From contig CANMCD010000014.1 of assembly GCA_947496185.1 (NCBI GenBank), forward strand, positions 1 through 64,000: DNA of 64,000 nt. The letters are read 5' to 3'. The stretch is from an uncultured Tenacibaculum sp. (GTDB taxonomy: Bacteria; Bacteroidota; Bacteroidia; Flavobacteriales; Flavobacteriaceae). Below, piece after piece: positions 54,740 to 64,000 of the stretch; position 1 is the first letter of the stretch; the number at the start of each line of letters is the position of its first letter. The notes under the pieces were generated by a model. The model was not told where the DNA came from, ran no database searches, and saw only the letters and a program-made list of their open reading frames with translations. Both the position numbers and the translations under genes were made by a program.

Positions 54740-56027
54740 CGTGTTTTGTTTTCTTAAGTGTACTAAGTACAACAAAAGATGCCAGAAAAAAGATCGCAAG
54801 ACATAAAACACTCCATTGCATTGAATTTGTAATTGCAAATAAAAGCCCATATACCAGAGTACCCAATACTATCGCTATTTTTTCTGTCACATCATAAAAA
54901 CTAAAATACGTGGCATGATCTTCTGTCTCTGGTAACATTTTGGAATAAGTAGAACGTGTTAATGATTGGATCGCTCCTAACACAAATCCTAAAAGCGCTC
55001 CTAAACCATAAAAATAAATAGCTACATGCTCTTGGCTTTTATCCAGTAAAAATGCACAAAAACATACTACGCCCCATATAATCAAAGTTACCTTTAGCGC
55101 AAACAAATTTCCTTTTCTACCAGATAAACGAGAAAACAGATAGGCTCCAACGATAGCAACAAGTTGTATTAATAATATCGTAACTATTAAATTCACTTGC
55201 CCCAATGCCAATTCGGTTGCTCCGAATATAGACGCCATTAAAATAATTGTCTGAACACCAACACTAAGTAAAAAAAATGAAATTAAAAAACGATACAAGG
55301 TTGGATAGCCTTTAATTTCTCTAAAAACTATTTTCAACTCCTTGAAACCTTTCCAAATATAATCTTTTTCGGGTCTTTTATTATAAATATCATTGGGCAG
55401 CTTTCTAAAGGTAATTTGAGCAAAACCTAGCCACCAAATCCCTACCAAAACAAATGTAATACGTGAAGCCATAGATGTTGTTATACCAAATTTTTCAGGC
55501 TTTAAAATCAAAATAAGACTTACAATTAACAACAATACAGAACCCGAATATCCATAGATAAAACCTCTAGCGCTGGCCTTGTCTTGCTGTTCTGGTAAAG
55601 CAATTTCTGGTAAGTAAGCATTATAAAACACCAAACTTCCCCAAAAACCAATACTTGCCAAGACACTAAACACTATGCCTAGCCATACTGTTTCAACACC
55701 ATCAAAAAAATACAAATTCATTACGGACAAAGACCCCAACCAACAAAAAAACTTCATGAATTTTTTCTTACTGCCCGTATAATCCGCAATACCTGACAAA
55801 ATAGGAGAGATTAAAGCCACAATTAAAAAGGAAAAAGACAAAGCATAACTGTACAAACTATCAGGATGTTCCCATTCTATACCTAAAAAATATACACTTT
55901 TATTCTCTGTAACAGCTCCATAATACAAAGGAAATATAGCAGTACTTATTACTAATGAGTAAACAGAGTTAGCCCAATCGTAAAAAGACCAACTATTTAT
56001 TACTTTTTGATCGCCTATTTTATACAT
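54732..56027 (-). CDS. MFS transporter, UMF1 family
   Basis: 431 residues with 12 membrane helices. The N-terminal VINSWSFYDWANSVYSLVISTAIFPLYYGAVT is the mark of the UMF1 family, a group related to fungal Atg22 vacuolar amino-acid effluxers. The late block GALLGFVLGAIQSLTRSTYSKMLPE also fits. Transported substrate is unknown; amino-acid export is a guess from the fungal relatives. It lies downstream of the M48 protease gene on the same strand, with a terminator between them. Confidence 0.85.
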   Translation of the reverse strand: MYKIGDQKVINSWSFYDWANSVYSLVISTAIFPLYYGAVTENKSVYFLGIEWEHPDSLYSYALSFSFLIVALISPILSGIADYTGSKKKFMKFFCWLGSLSVMNLYFFDGVETVWLGIVFSVLASIGFWGSLVFYNAYLPEIALPEQQDKASARGFIYGYSGSVLLLIVSLILILKPEKFGITTSMASRITFVLVGIWWLGFAQITFRKLPNDIYNKRPEKDYIWKGFKELKIVFREIKGYPTLYRFLISFFLLSVGVQTIILMASIFGATELALGQVNLIVTILLIQLVAIVGAYLFSRLSGRKGNLFALKVTLIIWGVVCFCAFLLDKSQEHVAIYFYGLGALLGFVLGAIQSLTRSTYSKMLPETEDHATYFSFYDVTEKIAIVLGTLVYGLLFAITNSMQWSVLCLAIFFLASFVVLSTLKKTKHVR

Positions 56028-56037
56028 CTGATTCTAT

Positions 56038-56070
56038 AAAAAAAACTGCTCAAACATTGGGTTTGAACAG
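56038..56070 (-). terminator. Terminator of the M48 peptidase gene
   Basis: ACTGTTCAAAC / GTTTGAGCAGT stem (one bulge) on the minus strand, followed by a T7 run, between the M48 gene and the UMF1 gene. Confidence 0.75.
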
Positions 56071-56104
56071 TATGCAATATACTATAATAATATAGTTTTT
56101 TCTC

Positions 56105-56914
56105 TTATTTTTTTACAGGCACGTTATATTTTGCAGCAAGTCTTTTTGCTTCAGGCAAGTACGCACGTAACGTTCGTATTCTACTCTCATTAGAAGGGTG
56201 TGTACTCAAAAATTCTGGTGGTGCTTTTTTAGACCCTGCACGTTTACTCATACGAACCCAAACTTCAGCAGCTTCCTCACCATTGTACCCTGCCATAAGC
56301 ATAAAGACCAACCCTAATTTATCTGCTTCATCTTCGTGGTTTCTACTAAACTTAAGCATTCCTACCTGAGAACCTATCCCATAAGCCATATTCCATAATT
56401 GTGCATTTTGACTATTACGTGTACCATAGGCAACGCCTACAGCCAAACCTTGCTGAATCATAGCACTTGACATACGCTCTTGTCCATGTTTAGCAAAAGC
56501 ATGAGCAATCTCGTGTCCCATTACTGCCGCGACACCATCTTCATTAGCACAAATAGGCATTATCCCAGTATAAAACACTACTTTACCTCCTGGTAAACAC
56601 CAAGCATTTACAGTTTTATCATCTACTAAGTTAAATTCCCACTTATAAGCATTAGCCTCCGCAACCATATTATTTGATCTCATAAAACGATCAACTGCTG
56701 CTGATATTTTTTTTCCTACTCTTTTTATTTGATTACTTTTTGCGACGTCTTTAGACAATTTATTTTTTTCTAAAAATCCTTTATACTGAGCAAAACTCGC
56801 AGGTAGTACCTTTGAATCACTTACCATATTTAATCGTTTTCTACCTGTAATGGGTACCGTACTACATGCTATCAGCATCGTTATAATAAAGGTCACGGCT
56901 ATTACTCTTTTCAT
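56105..56914 (-). CDS. M48 family metallopeptidase lipoprotein (LoiP/YcaL-like)
   Basis: 269 residues with a lipoprotein signal (Cys17 in LIAC). The zinc motif HEIAHAFAKHG gives His134, Glu135 and His138; the third ligand lies in NHEDEADKLGL. The opening PITGRKRLNMVSD and TGIMPICANEDGVAAVMG match periplasmic M48 proteases that maintain outer-membrane proteins. The protein acts in the periplasm, anchored in a membrane. It has its own terminator and a 550-bp divergent spacer upstream. Confidence 0.92.
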   Translation of the reverse strand: MKRVIAVTFIITMLIACSTVPITGRKRLNMVSDSKVLPASFAQYKGFLEKNKLSKDVAKSNQIKRVGKKISAAVDRFMRSNNMVAEANAYKWEFNLVDDKTVNAWCLPGGKVVFYTGIMPICANEDGVAAVMGHEIAHAFAKHGQERMSSAMIQQGLAVGVAYGTRNSQNAQLWNMAYGIGSQVGMLKFSRNHEDEADKLGLVFMLMAGYNGEEAAEVWVRMSKRAGSKKAPPEFLSTHPSNESRIRTLRAYLPEAKRLAAKYNVPVKK

Positions 56915-57470
56915 CTTATCTTAATTTTTATATTTGGGTTTATATATTCAGACACTAACCTGATGAGATGGTCACAAAAGGCTTTGTCTTGTTTCTTATC
57001 GATACTTTTTTAAGGTCAAAGGTAAAAATAATATTATTTTTTGATCGATTCACTATGACCTAAACCACCTTGTTTTTTGTTGGTGTTACTTTTGAAATAT
57101 CACCTATCTTTCATAAAACTACTAACCACTAATTAGGTTTTACCAGAAAAAACACAGCGTAACGTTATTGGGGAACCTTTATTAACTCAATTTTCACATT
57201 GATTTCTTTTTCTTTTTTTCAAAAAAACAGCATGCTCTCTATCCTTAATAATCATAAATCATTCCAAATTAAATCATTTTTTCTATTTTACTATAAATGA
57301 ATGTATCTTACCTTTTTTCATTTGGAATTATAAATGGCATTACCAATCTATAAATTATGACTTTTAAAATACAAATTCTATCTTTAACTTACCTATTTAT
57401 GACAAACTACTTATACCTAAGTAAAGTTTAAAATTTATTAATAATTAAGATTTATCAAAAAAGGGACCAA
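56915..57470. other. Intergenic region, 556 bp
   Basis: Divergent AT-rich spacer between the M48 protease gene and the alpha/beta hydrolase gene. No ORF, hairpin or promoter box stands out. Confidence 0.4.
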
Positions 57471-58340
57471 ATGGACTTTGTAAATTTTCGAAAAAACAAA
57501 AAAAGTGTTACTATCCCCAAAGGGTTAATTACCTTTTGTAAGGTTTTACAATTTATTTCTCCAAATCTTGCTGCTAAATTTGGCGCTAAACTTTTTATTA
57601 CTCCTATGAATTTCCCTCGTCCAAAACGAGAGGAGATGTTATATAAAAGTGCACAAAAAAGGCATGTAAATATTCCTTCCATTAATAAAGAAGTAGAGGT
57701 AATCGTTTATGGCTACTCCAAAAGAAAAGTATTATTTGTCCACGGATGGTCAGGAAGAAGTACACAACTTATTATTGGCGCCGACAAGTTACTTGAGAAT
57801 GGCTTAATGTATATTGCTTTTGACGGCCCTGCACATGGCGGATCACCTGGAAAAACTACCTCTATGCCCGAATTTGTGGAAACCATACAGCATATAGCGA
57901 AAGAATTTGGTCCTTTTGAGGCAGCCATTGGACATTCTTTTGGAGGAATGTGTTTAATCAATGCTGTTGCAGCTGGACTTCCCCTAAAAAAGCTGATTAC
58001 GATCGGTGCTGCTGATAAAATATCTGAAGTCATATTAGATTTTACTAAAACATTGCAGCTTAGGGGGCATATTTCTGAAAAAATAAAAGCTATTTATGAT
58101 AAAAGATGGCAAAAAGATATTGACGAACATGCTTCAAGTAATCAAGCAAAAAACATTGATATTCCTACATTAGTTATACATGATACTTTTGATAATGACG
58201 TAGATGTAAGTTCTGCTACAAACATTCGTCAAAACCTAAAAGAAGGTGAACTTTATGTTACTCAAGGCCTTGGACACACCAAAATGCTCCTTAACAAAGA
58301 AGTTAACCAAAAGATTGTCAATTTTATAAAACGGGAATGA
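57471..58340 (+). CDS. Alpha/beta hydrolase
   Basis: 289 residues, no signal peptide. The nucleophile elbow is GHSFGGM (Ser in the middle), with an earlier HGWSGRS oxyanion turn and a late catalytic His in GLGHTKML; Asp in HDTFDNDV is the likely acid. Substrate is unknown. Its stop overlaps the msrB start by 4 bp, so the two are translated from one message. Confidence 0.85.
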   Translation: MDFVNFRKNKKSVTIPKGLITFCKVLQFISPNLAAKFGAKLFITPMNFPRPKREEMLYKSAQKRHVNIPSINKEVEVIVYGYSKRKVLFVHGWSGRSTQLIIGADKLLENGLMYIAFDGPAHGGSPGKTTSMPEFVETIQHIAKEFGPFEAAIGHSFGGMCLINAVAAGLPLKKLITIGAADKISEVILDFTKTLQLRGHISEKIKAIYDKRWQKDIDEHASSNQAKNIDIPTLVIHDTFDNDVDVSSATNIRQNLKEGELYVTQGLGHTKMLLNKEVNQKIVNFIKRE

Positions 58341-58807
58341 TGAAAAATTATATGGTAGCATTCGTACTTGCTTTTTTTGTTTTTTATACAGGAAATGCAC
58401 AAAAAACTAACTATAAAGTCTCAAAAACAACTAGTGAATGGAAGAAAATATTAAGCCCTGAGCAATACTATATTCTACGATTATCGGGTACGGAAAGACC
58501 TTTCTCTAGTCCACTCAATAAAGAAAAAAGAAAAGGAACCTATACCTGTGCAGGTTGTAATACCCCTTTGTATAAATCTAAACATAAATATAATTCAGGA
58601 TCTGGTTGGCCTTCTTTTGACAGGGCAATCAAGGGTAATATAGCAGCTGATGTCGACTATAAAATTGGCTACGCGAGAACCGAAGTAAAATGTGCTAATT
58701 GTGGTGGACATCTAGGACATTCTTTTAATGATGGCCCTAGAGAAACTACAGGTATGAGGCATTGCATTAATGGAGATGCTTTAAAATTTATTCCTGATAT
58801 ACCTTAA
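58337..58807 (+). CDS. msrB: Peptide-methionine (R)-S-oxide reductase, secreted
   Basis: 156 residues with a signal peptide (about 1-21, ending YTGNAQ). The MsrB core has YTCAGCNTPLY and VKCANCGGHLGH, giving the four zinc cysteines, and the catalytic Cys143 in GMRHCINGDAL. It reduces methionine-R-sulfoxide in periplasmic proteins. The resolving cysteine of the classic scheme is not obvious. Its start overlaps the hydrolase stop by 4 bp. Confidence 0.95.
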   Translation: MMKNYMVAFVLAFFVFYTGNAQKTNYKVSKTTSEWKKILSPEQYYILRLSGTERPFSSPLNKEKRKGTYTCAGCNTPLYKSKHKYNSGSGWPSFDRAIKGNIAADVDYKIGYARTEVKCANCGGHLGHSFNDGPRETTGMRHCINGDALKFIPDIP

Positions 58808-58882
58808 ATACAACATATCTATTAAAAAACCTCACAACAAAGTGTCAAACTACACCATGTGAATTTAGTTTATATTTTGGAT

Positions 58883-58929
58883 AAAAAAATTCCCTAAAAG
58901 ATTTATATCATCTCTCAGGGAATTTTTTT
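58883..58929. terminator. Bidirectional terminator between msrB and the export operon
   Basis: AAAAAAATTCCCT pairs with AGGGAATTTTTTT around a 21-base loop. Confidence 0.75.
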
Positions 58930-58966
58930 AAACTAAATATATTATTCTTCTTAAGAATTCTTTTTC

Positions 58967-60088
58967 TTAGTTATCCTTTTTTTTGTCTTTAGAAGCTTTG
59001 TTCCAGATTTTAATTTTATCTGCACTGGTAACTCCTTCAAGTATTTCTACATTAATACCATCAGACACTCCTAATTTAACGTCTCTTCTCTCGTATTTTT
59101 CTTCTTTATCGGATCCTACATTTACTTCAACATAAGGCGCTTCTGTTTTTTTATCAAATCGTAATAACGATTCTTTTATAGCCAAAACATCTTGTTTCTT
59201 TTCCAATACTATGTTAGCATTGGCACTATAACCAGCACGAACAAAATACTTATCGTCTAAAGTTACATCTGCCTTAATCTTGAACTGTACTGCTCCGTTT
59301 TCCTCTGTTCCTTTAGGAGCAATGAAGTTTAATTTTGCTGGAAACTTTTTATTTTCAATAGCCCCTAGCGCAACTTCTATTTCGGTATCTTTAACCAACT
59401 TTCCTACTTCTGACTCATCTACTTTCCCTTCAAAAATCATCTTAGTCATATCAGCAATAGTGGCAATAGTAGTTCCTTCGTTAAAGTTATTACTTTGGAT
59501 TACCTGATACCCTTTCTTCACCGGAATTTCAACTAACATTCCTGATGCAGTAGCTCTAATATTTGTATTTGCGGTTTTCGCTAAACCTGCTGTAGTTCCT
59601 TTTTTTATAATATCATAATCTGATTTTGCATTTGCTAAAGTTTGCTTAGTATTCTTATAATTGAGCTCCGAATTTTCGTATTCTTGACGAGAAATCACCC
59701 CTTTATCAAAAAGTTTTTTATTTCTATCAAATTGTAGCTTAGCATTATCAAAAGAAAATTGTGCATTTTTCACTTGCCCACCTGCTGCATTAAGTGACTG
59801 AATATTAGGTACGACCCTTACAGTTGCAATTAAGTCTCCTGCTTTTACAATAGCACCTTCTTCAAGATACACTTTTTGAATAATTCCTGATATCTGAGGC
59901 TTGATATCTACCTCTTCTAACGGCACTACTTTACCTGTTGCTACAGCTTTTCTTTCTATAGTAGTTTTGAATGGGGTTTCGGTTTCATAGGTAAGAATAT
60001 TTTTCTGATTTTTTTTACCTAACCATATTAGAACAGACACAAATAGTACTGCTACAATTGCTAAAATGATTTTCGCTCTTTTACTCAT
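58967..60088 (-). CDS. Periplasmic adaptor of the HlyD/MacA family
   Basis: 373 residues. An N-terminal membrane anchor (about 5-24) is followed by split lipoyl halves (EEVDIKPQISGIIQKVYLEEGAIVKAGDLIA), a coiled-coil hairpin (about 95-165) and a beta-barrel region. It links inner-membrane permeases to an outer-membrane channel. It is last in the operon with two permeases and an ATPase (gaps of 14 and 2 bp, then an 8-bp overlap), but no TolC-type gene follows. Confidence 0.9.
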   Translation of the reverse strand: MSKRAKIILAIVAVLFVSVLIWLGKKNQKNILTYETETPFKTTIERKAVATGKVVPLEEVDIKPQISGIIQKVYLEEGAIVKAGDLIATVRVVPNIQSLNAAGGQVKNAQFSFDNAKLQFDRNKKLFDKGVISRQEYENSELNYKNTKQTLANAKSDYDIIKKGTTAGLAKTANTNIRATASGMLVEIPVKKGYQVIQSNNFNEGTTIATIADMTKMIFEGKVDESEVGKLVKDTEIEVALGAIENKKFPAKLNFIAPKGTEENGAVQFKIKADVTLDDKYFVRAGYSANANIVLEKKQDVLAIKESLLRFDKKTEAPYVEVNVGSDKEEKYERRDVKLGVSDGINVEILEGVTSADKIKIWNKASKDKKKDN

Positions 60089-60102
60089 GATTGTTGATTA
60101 TT

Positions 60103-61350
60103 TTATTCTTCTCTTAATGCTTCGATTGGTTTTATTACTGTTGCTTTAAAGGCTGGTATTAGCCCAATAAGCGTTCCTAAAATTATTAATATTAACAAGG
60201 CTATTAGAATGATTGGTATGTCTACCGTAGGATTTACCAAAGCAGAATCTGGGCCAGTTCCCCAAACGCTATCTAGTACCATTAATACACCTCCTCCTAA
60301 AACAATTCCTACCATTCCTGCTAAAAGCGTCAAAAACACTGATTCTAAAACTATTTGGCTTCGAATACTTTTTGGAGTAGCTCCGATTGCCCTACGTATC
60401 CCTATTTCTTTGGTTCTTTCTTTTACGGTAATAAGCAAAATATTTCCAATTGCCATAACCCCTGCAATAAGTGTTGCAATACCTACAAACCAAGTCAAAA
60501 ATTGCATTCCTTTTAAAAATCCAGTTACTTTCGATAATTCATCTCCTAAATTAGCACTTCCCAAAGCCCTTGTATCCTCAGGGTGTATTTTATGTAGGTT
60601 TTTAAGGGTTAACAATACGTCTATTTCTAGCTGTTTTATATCTACTCCGTCATTTGCTGTTATGACCATCCAACCTACATTATTAGAGGTATTGTATACT
60701 TTTTGAAAAGTTGTAAATGGTATATAAGCAGTACTCCCATCTATATTTAGGGTACTCGGTTTTTTAAATACCCCTACCACTTTGTAGTTTACATTATCTA
60801 TCTTTATATATTGCCCTATTGGATACTCATTTTTTTCAAATAATTGTTTATAAATAGTTTCCTCAATCACACATACTTTTGTGTGATTTTCGATATCATT
60901 TTGATTAAGAAATCTTCCATAAATCAAGTTTTTCTTTTGAATTTTATCCAATACAGGATAATCTCCACTAACCTGAAAATTTCCAGATTTAAAATCATTA
61001 ACAAAGAGTATTTCTCCATGTTGAATTCTAGGTGCTAACAACTTTATTTTATCTTTATAGGCATTTTTAAGTAATGCTATATCGTTAAAATTAAAATTAA
61101 AACGTCTACCTTTTTGAAAACCTTTAAAAGGTATATCTGTACTTTCTGTCCATATAAAAACACTGTTAGTAGCCAAACTTCCAAACATCTTCTTAAACCC
61201 ATTATCAATACCTTTGGCTGCTCCTAATAATCCTACCAATAATAGAATTCCCCAAAAGACCCCAATAATCGTAATGACGGTTCTAACTTTATTTTTACGG
61301 ATACTACCGTAAATTTCTTGCCATGAATCTGAATCAAATAAAAATTTCAT
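60103..61350 (-). CDS. ABC transporter permease, MacB/FtsX type (copy 2)
   Basis: 415 residues. A first membrane helix precedes a large periplasmic domain (MacB-PCD), then three helices (the FtsX block, WFVGIATLIAGVMAIGNILLITVKERTKEIGIRRAIGATP...). It is paralogous to the gene at 61353-62582, with 2 bp between them. Export of a small molecule or of a lipoprotein is expected; the substrate is unknown. Confidence 0.9.
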   Translation of the reverse strand: MKFLFDSDSWQEIYGSIRKNKVRTVITIIGVFWGILLLVGLLGAAKGIDNGFKKMFGSLATNSVFIWTESTDIPFKGFQKGRRFNFNFNDIALLKNAYKDKIKLLAPRIQHGEILFVNDFKSGNFQVSGDYPVLDKIQKKNLIYGRFLNQNDIENHTKVCVIEETIYKQLFEKNEYPIGQYIKIDNVNYKVVGVFKKPSTLNIDGSTAYIPFTTFQKVYNTSNNVGWMVITANDGVDIKQLEIDVLLTLKNLHKIHPEDTRALGSANLGDELSKVTGFLKGMQFLTWFVGIATLIAGVMAIGNILLITVKERTKEIGIRRAIGATPKSIRSQIVLESVFLTLLAGMVGIVLGGGVLMVLDSVWGTGPDSALVNPTVDIPIILIALLILIILGTLIGLIPAFKATVIKPIEALREE

Positions 61351-61352
61351 AG

Positions 61353-62582
61353 TTAATCGGCTCTTAATGCTACAATGGGTTTAATTTGGGCTGCTTTTTT
61401 GGCGGGTAAATACCCAGCAATAAGTCCTGATAAAATTAGTAATACTGTTGCCCCTATCACAATATCCATGCTGACACTTGGATCTTTGATAAAATATTTC
61501 TCTAAGTCATCACTAATTACTTCCAAAATATAGGTTCCTAAGGAAAGTCCTAAATACCCAGCAATAGTTGTAATTAACACAGATTCCTGTACAACCAGTC
61601 CAATAATTGCTCCTGGTTTTGCTCCTAGGGCTTTTCGAATACCAAATTCCTTAGTTCGTTCTTTAATAGAGAAAATCATAATATTACTAATCCCTATAAT
61701 TCCTGCTACTAATGTTCCTAAGCCTATCACTAATACCAGAAAAAATAGTACCCCCGTAAATGTTCTTACACTTTTAGTAGCTTCGGCCATATTATCCACT
61801 GACAAGGCTCCTTGATCATCTGGATGTATATCTAATCTTTTCCTCAAATCTTTTTCCAACTTATTACCAAACGCTAAGGCTTTATCCACGCCCATCTCAG
61901 GGTTATATCCTACATTTATTTGGTGTAAGTAGTCATTGTTTCCATACAGCTTTTGTGCTGTTGAAACAGGAATATATGTCAACCGTTCTTCTCTATCTCC
62001 TCCTTTATCTGAAAAAATACCTATAACTTTATAGGATATTCCGTCTACATTAACACGTCTACCCAAAGCGGGTTTGTTTCCAAACAAATCTTTCCTTACC
62101 AGTCTTCCTATAACAACAACCTTAGCATTTTTTTGTATATCCAACTCATTAATGTATCTCCCTTCATCCATAATCGTTTTTTCTAAATATTGATGATCTG
62201 GATGTACAGCCCTCATGCTATAATTATTTTTTTTGTTTTTATACGTTATAAAAACATTTCTATAAATTCTAGCTGTGATATGCTGAATTTTACTTTCGTA
62301 TTCACCTTTTATATAATCAAAGTCAGCATTTTTAAATTGAATCTTTCTTCCTGATTGTAATCCTTTATATGGTTTAGATGTTTTCCCAACCCAAATAAAC
62401 ATGGCATTGGTAGCATCATCAACAAATTCATTTTTGAACATATTTTGAAGTCCAGATACGATCCCAAAAAGCAAGGTAAAAAGTAAGATAGCAAACGCTA
62501 CCGTAAATCCTGATAGTACAGAACGAAGCTTATTTTTACTGATACTTTGGAATATTTCTCTCCAACGATCGATATCAAACAT
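61353..62582 (-). CDS. ABC transporter permease, MacB/FtsX type (copy 1)
   Basis: 409 residues with the same four-helix layout: [40 protein letters not shown], a periplasmic domain, then [34 protein letters not shown]. It overlaps the ATPase gene by 8 bp upstream. Together with the second permease it probably forms a heterodimer served by the single ATPase. Confidence 0.9.
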   Translation of the reverse strand: MFDIDRWREIFQSISKNKLRSVLSGFTVAFAILLFTLLFGIVSGLQNMFKNEFVDDATNAMFIWVGKTSKPYKGLQSGRKIQFKNADFDYIKGEYESKIQHITARIYRNVFITYKNKKNNYSMRAVHPDHQYLEKTIMDEGRYINELDIQKNAKVVVIGRLVRKDLFGNKPALGRRVNVDGISYKVIGIFSDKGGDREERLTYIPVSTAQKLYGNNDYLHQINVGYNPEMGVDKALAFGNKLEKDLRKRLDIHPDDQGALSVDNMAEATKSVRTFTGVLFFLVLVIGLGTLVAGIIGISNIMIFSIKERTKEFGIRKALGAKPGAIIGLVVQESVLITTIAGYLGLSLGTYILEVISDDLEKYFIKDPSVSMDIVIGATVLLILSGLIAGYLPAKKAAQIKPIVALRAD

Positions 62583-63282
62583 AATTATGTGCTTTTGCTT
62601 TACCTGTTTCGGTTAATTCATCACTGATAATAACCCCATCTTTTAGTCGTACTACTCTATCGGTTTGTTCGGCAACATCTTCTTCGTGGGTAATTACAAA
62701 AACAGTCATACCTTCATCGTTAATCTGTTTGAGTAAATCCATTACAGAATCCGTGGTAGCCGAATCTAATGCTCCTGTTGGCTCATCTGCTAATACAACT
62801 TTTGGTTTGGTGGCTAATGCTCTTGCTATTGCTACACGTTGTTTTTGCCCTCCAGAAAGTTCATTTGGCAAGTGGTTTGCCCAAGGTTTCAATCCAACTT
62901 TATCCAAATATTCTAAAGCGGTTTGCAATCGTTCTTTTCGATTTACTCCTTTATAATAAAGAGGAAGTGCTACATTTTCTATCGCTGTTTTATAGGAAAT
63001 TAAGTTGAATGACTGAAAAACAAAACCTAAAAATTTATTTCTTAAAATTGCTGCTTTCTTTTCATTTAAGTCTTCTATCAACTGTCCATTTAAATAATAT
63101 TGTCCTTCGTCATGTTCATCTAGTAATCCTACTATATTTAGCAAAGTTGATTTTCCAGAGCCTGAAGATCCCATAATCGACACAAATTCCCCTTCCTTAA
63201 TGTGTAAATTAAGTCCTTTTAGAACATGAAGTGAATCTTTTCCTATTGGGTAAGACTTATGGAGGTTTTCTATTCTTATCAT
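62575..63282 (-). CDS. ABC transporter ATPase, MacB/LolD type
   Basis: 235 residues. Walker A is GSSGSGKST, the signature LSGGQKQR, Walker [14 protein letters not shown] and switch histidine ITHEEDVA. It is first in the operon, 8 bp overlapping the first permease. It powers the two MacB-type permeases. The upstream spacer of 319 bp holds the promoter and a terminator for the receptor gene. Confidence 0.95.
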   Translation of the reverse strand: MIRIENLHKSYPIGKDSLHVLKGLNLHIKEGEFVSIMGSSGSGKSTLLNIVGLLDEHDEGQYYLNGQLIEDLNEKKAAILRNKFLGFVFQSFNLISYKTAIENVALPLYYKGVNRKERLQTALEYLDKVGLKPWANHLPNELSGGQKQRVAIARALATKPKVVLADEPTGALDSATTDSVMDLLKQINDEGMTVFVITHEEDVAEQTDRVVRLKDGVIISDELTETGKAKAHNYV

Positions 63283-63601
63283 ACGTCAGTTAGTTTTATA
63301 AAGTACTTCCTCAATTTTTATACTTTTCTGCATTATGCAGTCTTTGGTTTCTTACTTTTCTACAAGACGTCTGACTTGAATATATGTTACAGTTAATAGC
63401 TATTTTTTTAGGCTTTTATTTTTTATTTTTTAAGAAAGGGGTTAAAATCAAATAATAATACCATTTGTATTTTGAAATAACTACAAACATTAATAAAAAC
63501 AAACTTCCCAACTTGGGATGTCGGGAAGTTCTAGTACATATATAGTTTTACTAAAATGAAAGGTTATTTTTTCTTTTTAAATACAAGAATTTTTCTTTTT
63601 C
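63283..63601. other. Intergenic region with terminator of the receptor gene
   Basis: 319 bp; holds the hairpin at 63494-63530 and presumably the promoter of the ATPase operon, which I cannot place. Confidence 0.5.
63494..63530 (-). terminator. Terminator of the partial TonB receptor gene
   Basis: AACTTCCC (63502-63509) and GGGAAGTT (63523-63530) form a stem with a 13-base loop; on the minus strand TGTTTTTATTAAT follows. Confidence 0.75.
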
Positions 63602-64000
63602 TTAAAAGTTTAATCGAATTCCTAATTTAACGTTTCTTCCTAGTGATGAGTAGCCTAAATTTTCTTCAAAATCTTCATTTAAAATATTAGAAACAGCACC
63701 AAATAATACCACTTTGTTATCCAATAATCTATGATTCACCCCAAAATTCCATAAATCATAACTTGGTACCCCTCTTTCTACTTTAGGTGCTCCGAAAGAT
63801 CCGTATTCATCATAAAAGCTTCTTTCTCCAACTTTGGAGTACTCAAGAGATAGAAAAGTATTTTTTAAAGTAGTAACCTCCACACGAGATACTAACTTAT
63901 TGGTTGGTATATAATCATCCAAGCTTTTTTCTTTATCTTTATTTGTATAGGTATAGTTTATAAATAAAGTAACAGTAGGTATCGGTGAAATAGTTGATGA
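63602..64000 (-). CDS. TonB-dependent receptor, C-terminal part (5' end outside window)
   Basis: The frame is open from the window edge; the apparent start at 63922 is an internal TTG. The 132 visible residues are beta-barrel strands ending in VSNILNEDFEENLGYSSLGRNVKLGIRLNF, the terminal strand signature with a final Phe of TonB-dependent outer-membrane receptors. The remainder and the ligand are outside the window. It has its own terminator and is not part of the export operon. Confidence 0.8.
   Translation of the reverse strand, partial: SSTISPIPTVTLFINYTYTNKDKEKSLDDYIPTNKLVSRVEVTTLKNTFLSLEYSKVGERSFYDEYGSFGAPKVERGVPSYDLWNFGVNHRLLDNKVVLFGAVSNILNEDFEENLGYSSLGRNVKLGIRLNF

Noticed and set aside
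63602-63922. Complete small ORF at the right edge
   Set aside because: The frame is open to the window end and the start is an internal TTG, so this is a receptor cut by the window edge.
1-64000. tRNA, rRNA or IS element
   Set aside because: I saw no cloverleaf, ribosomal sequence or transposase; the inverted repeat at 12394 encodes no transposase.

Overview
The window looks like chromosomal DNA from a member of the Flavobacteriaceae (Bacteroidota), probably a marine one. This rests on very low GC, several promoter boxes of the Bacteroidota type TAnnTTTG, secreted proteins with type IX secretion (T9SS) C-terminal sorting domains, TonB-dependent receptors with a carboxypeptidase-regulatory-like domain, an E1 alpha/beta fusion dehydrogenase, and a flavobacterial heme gene order. 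I cannot fix the genus. I saw no rRNA, tRNA, CRISPR array, intact prophage or insertion sequence. This is mostly core chromosome with a few recently duplicated or repeat-bearing surface genes.

Layout. 1-4.2 kb: four secreted or surface proteins (a repeat protein cut by the window edge, a tail-fibre-like protein, a GH54-like beta-sandwich protein and a T9SS type B cargo). 4.2-8.1 kb: a DinB-like protein, a secreted YRG/RIGN-repeat protein, then rny, a 6S-RNA-like element, zapA and a coiled-coil partner gene. 8.2-13.4 kb: an M23 peptidase and a TonB-dependent receptor, both starting at TTG, then a DUF6263 protein. 13.5-16.9 kb: branched-chain 2-oxoacid dehydrogenase E1 (fused alpha/beta) facing its E2. 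17.1-24.5 kb: TerB-like protein, sulfurtransferase, DAACS symporter, DUF937 protein, S9 peptidase, T9SS type A protein. 24.6-27.0 kb: a membrane TPR-AraC regulator and a DUF3575 protein.

27.1-39.1 kb is a complete heme locus. One strand carries an AraC regulator, a SpoU methyltransferase, hemH and hemJ. The other carries hemA, a hemC-hemD fusion, hemB, hemL, hemE, a thioredoxin-fold protein, an EI24/CysZ-like membrane protein and hemF. Together these encode every step from glutamyl-tRNA to protoheme.

39.8-45.0 kb: a lipocalin-like lipoprotein, recR, an Xaa-His dipeptidase, ACP phosphodiesterase and gamma-glutamyltransferase. A histidine-decarboxylase-like gene follows. 46.3-49.6 kb is the most unusual segment: a tandem duplication of about 1.6 kb containing a lipoprotein gene, its upstream region, its terminator and the first ~55 bases of trmD. 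One lipoprotein copy is frameshifted in a poly-T run of its signal peptide, and a decayed trmD 5' end is left between the copies. 50.5-58.8 kb: a GT39 glycosyltransferase, a lipoprotein made of five 57-residue calcium-motif repeats, an AraC regulator, a UMF1-type MFS protein, an M48 lipoprotein protease, an alpha/beta hydrolase and msrB. 59.0-64.0 kb: a four-gene MacAB-like export operon and the C-terminus of another TonB-dependent receptor.
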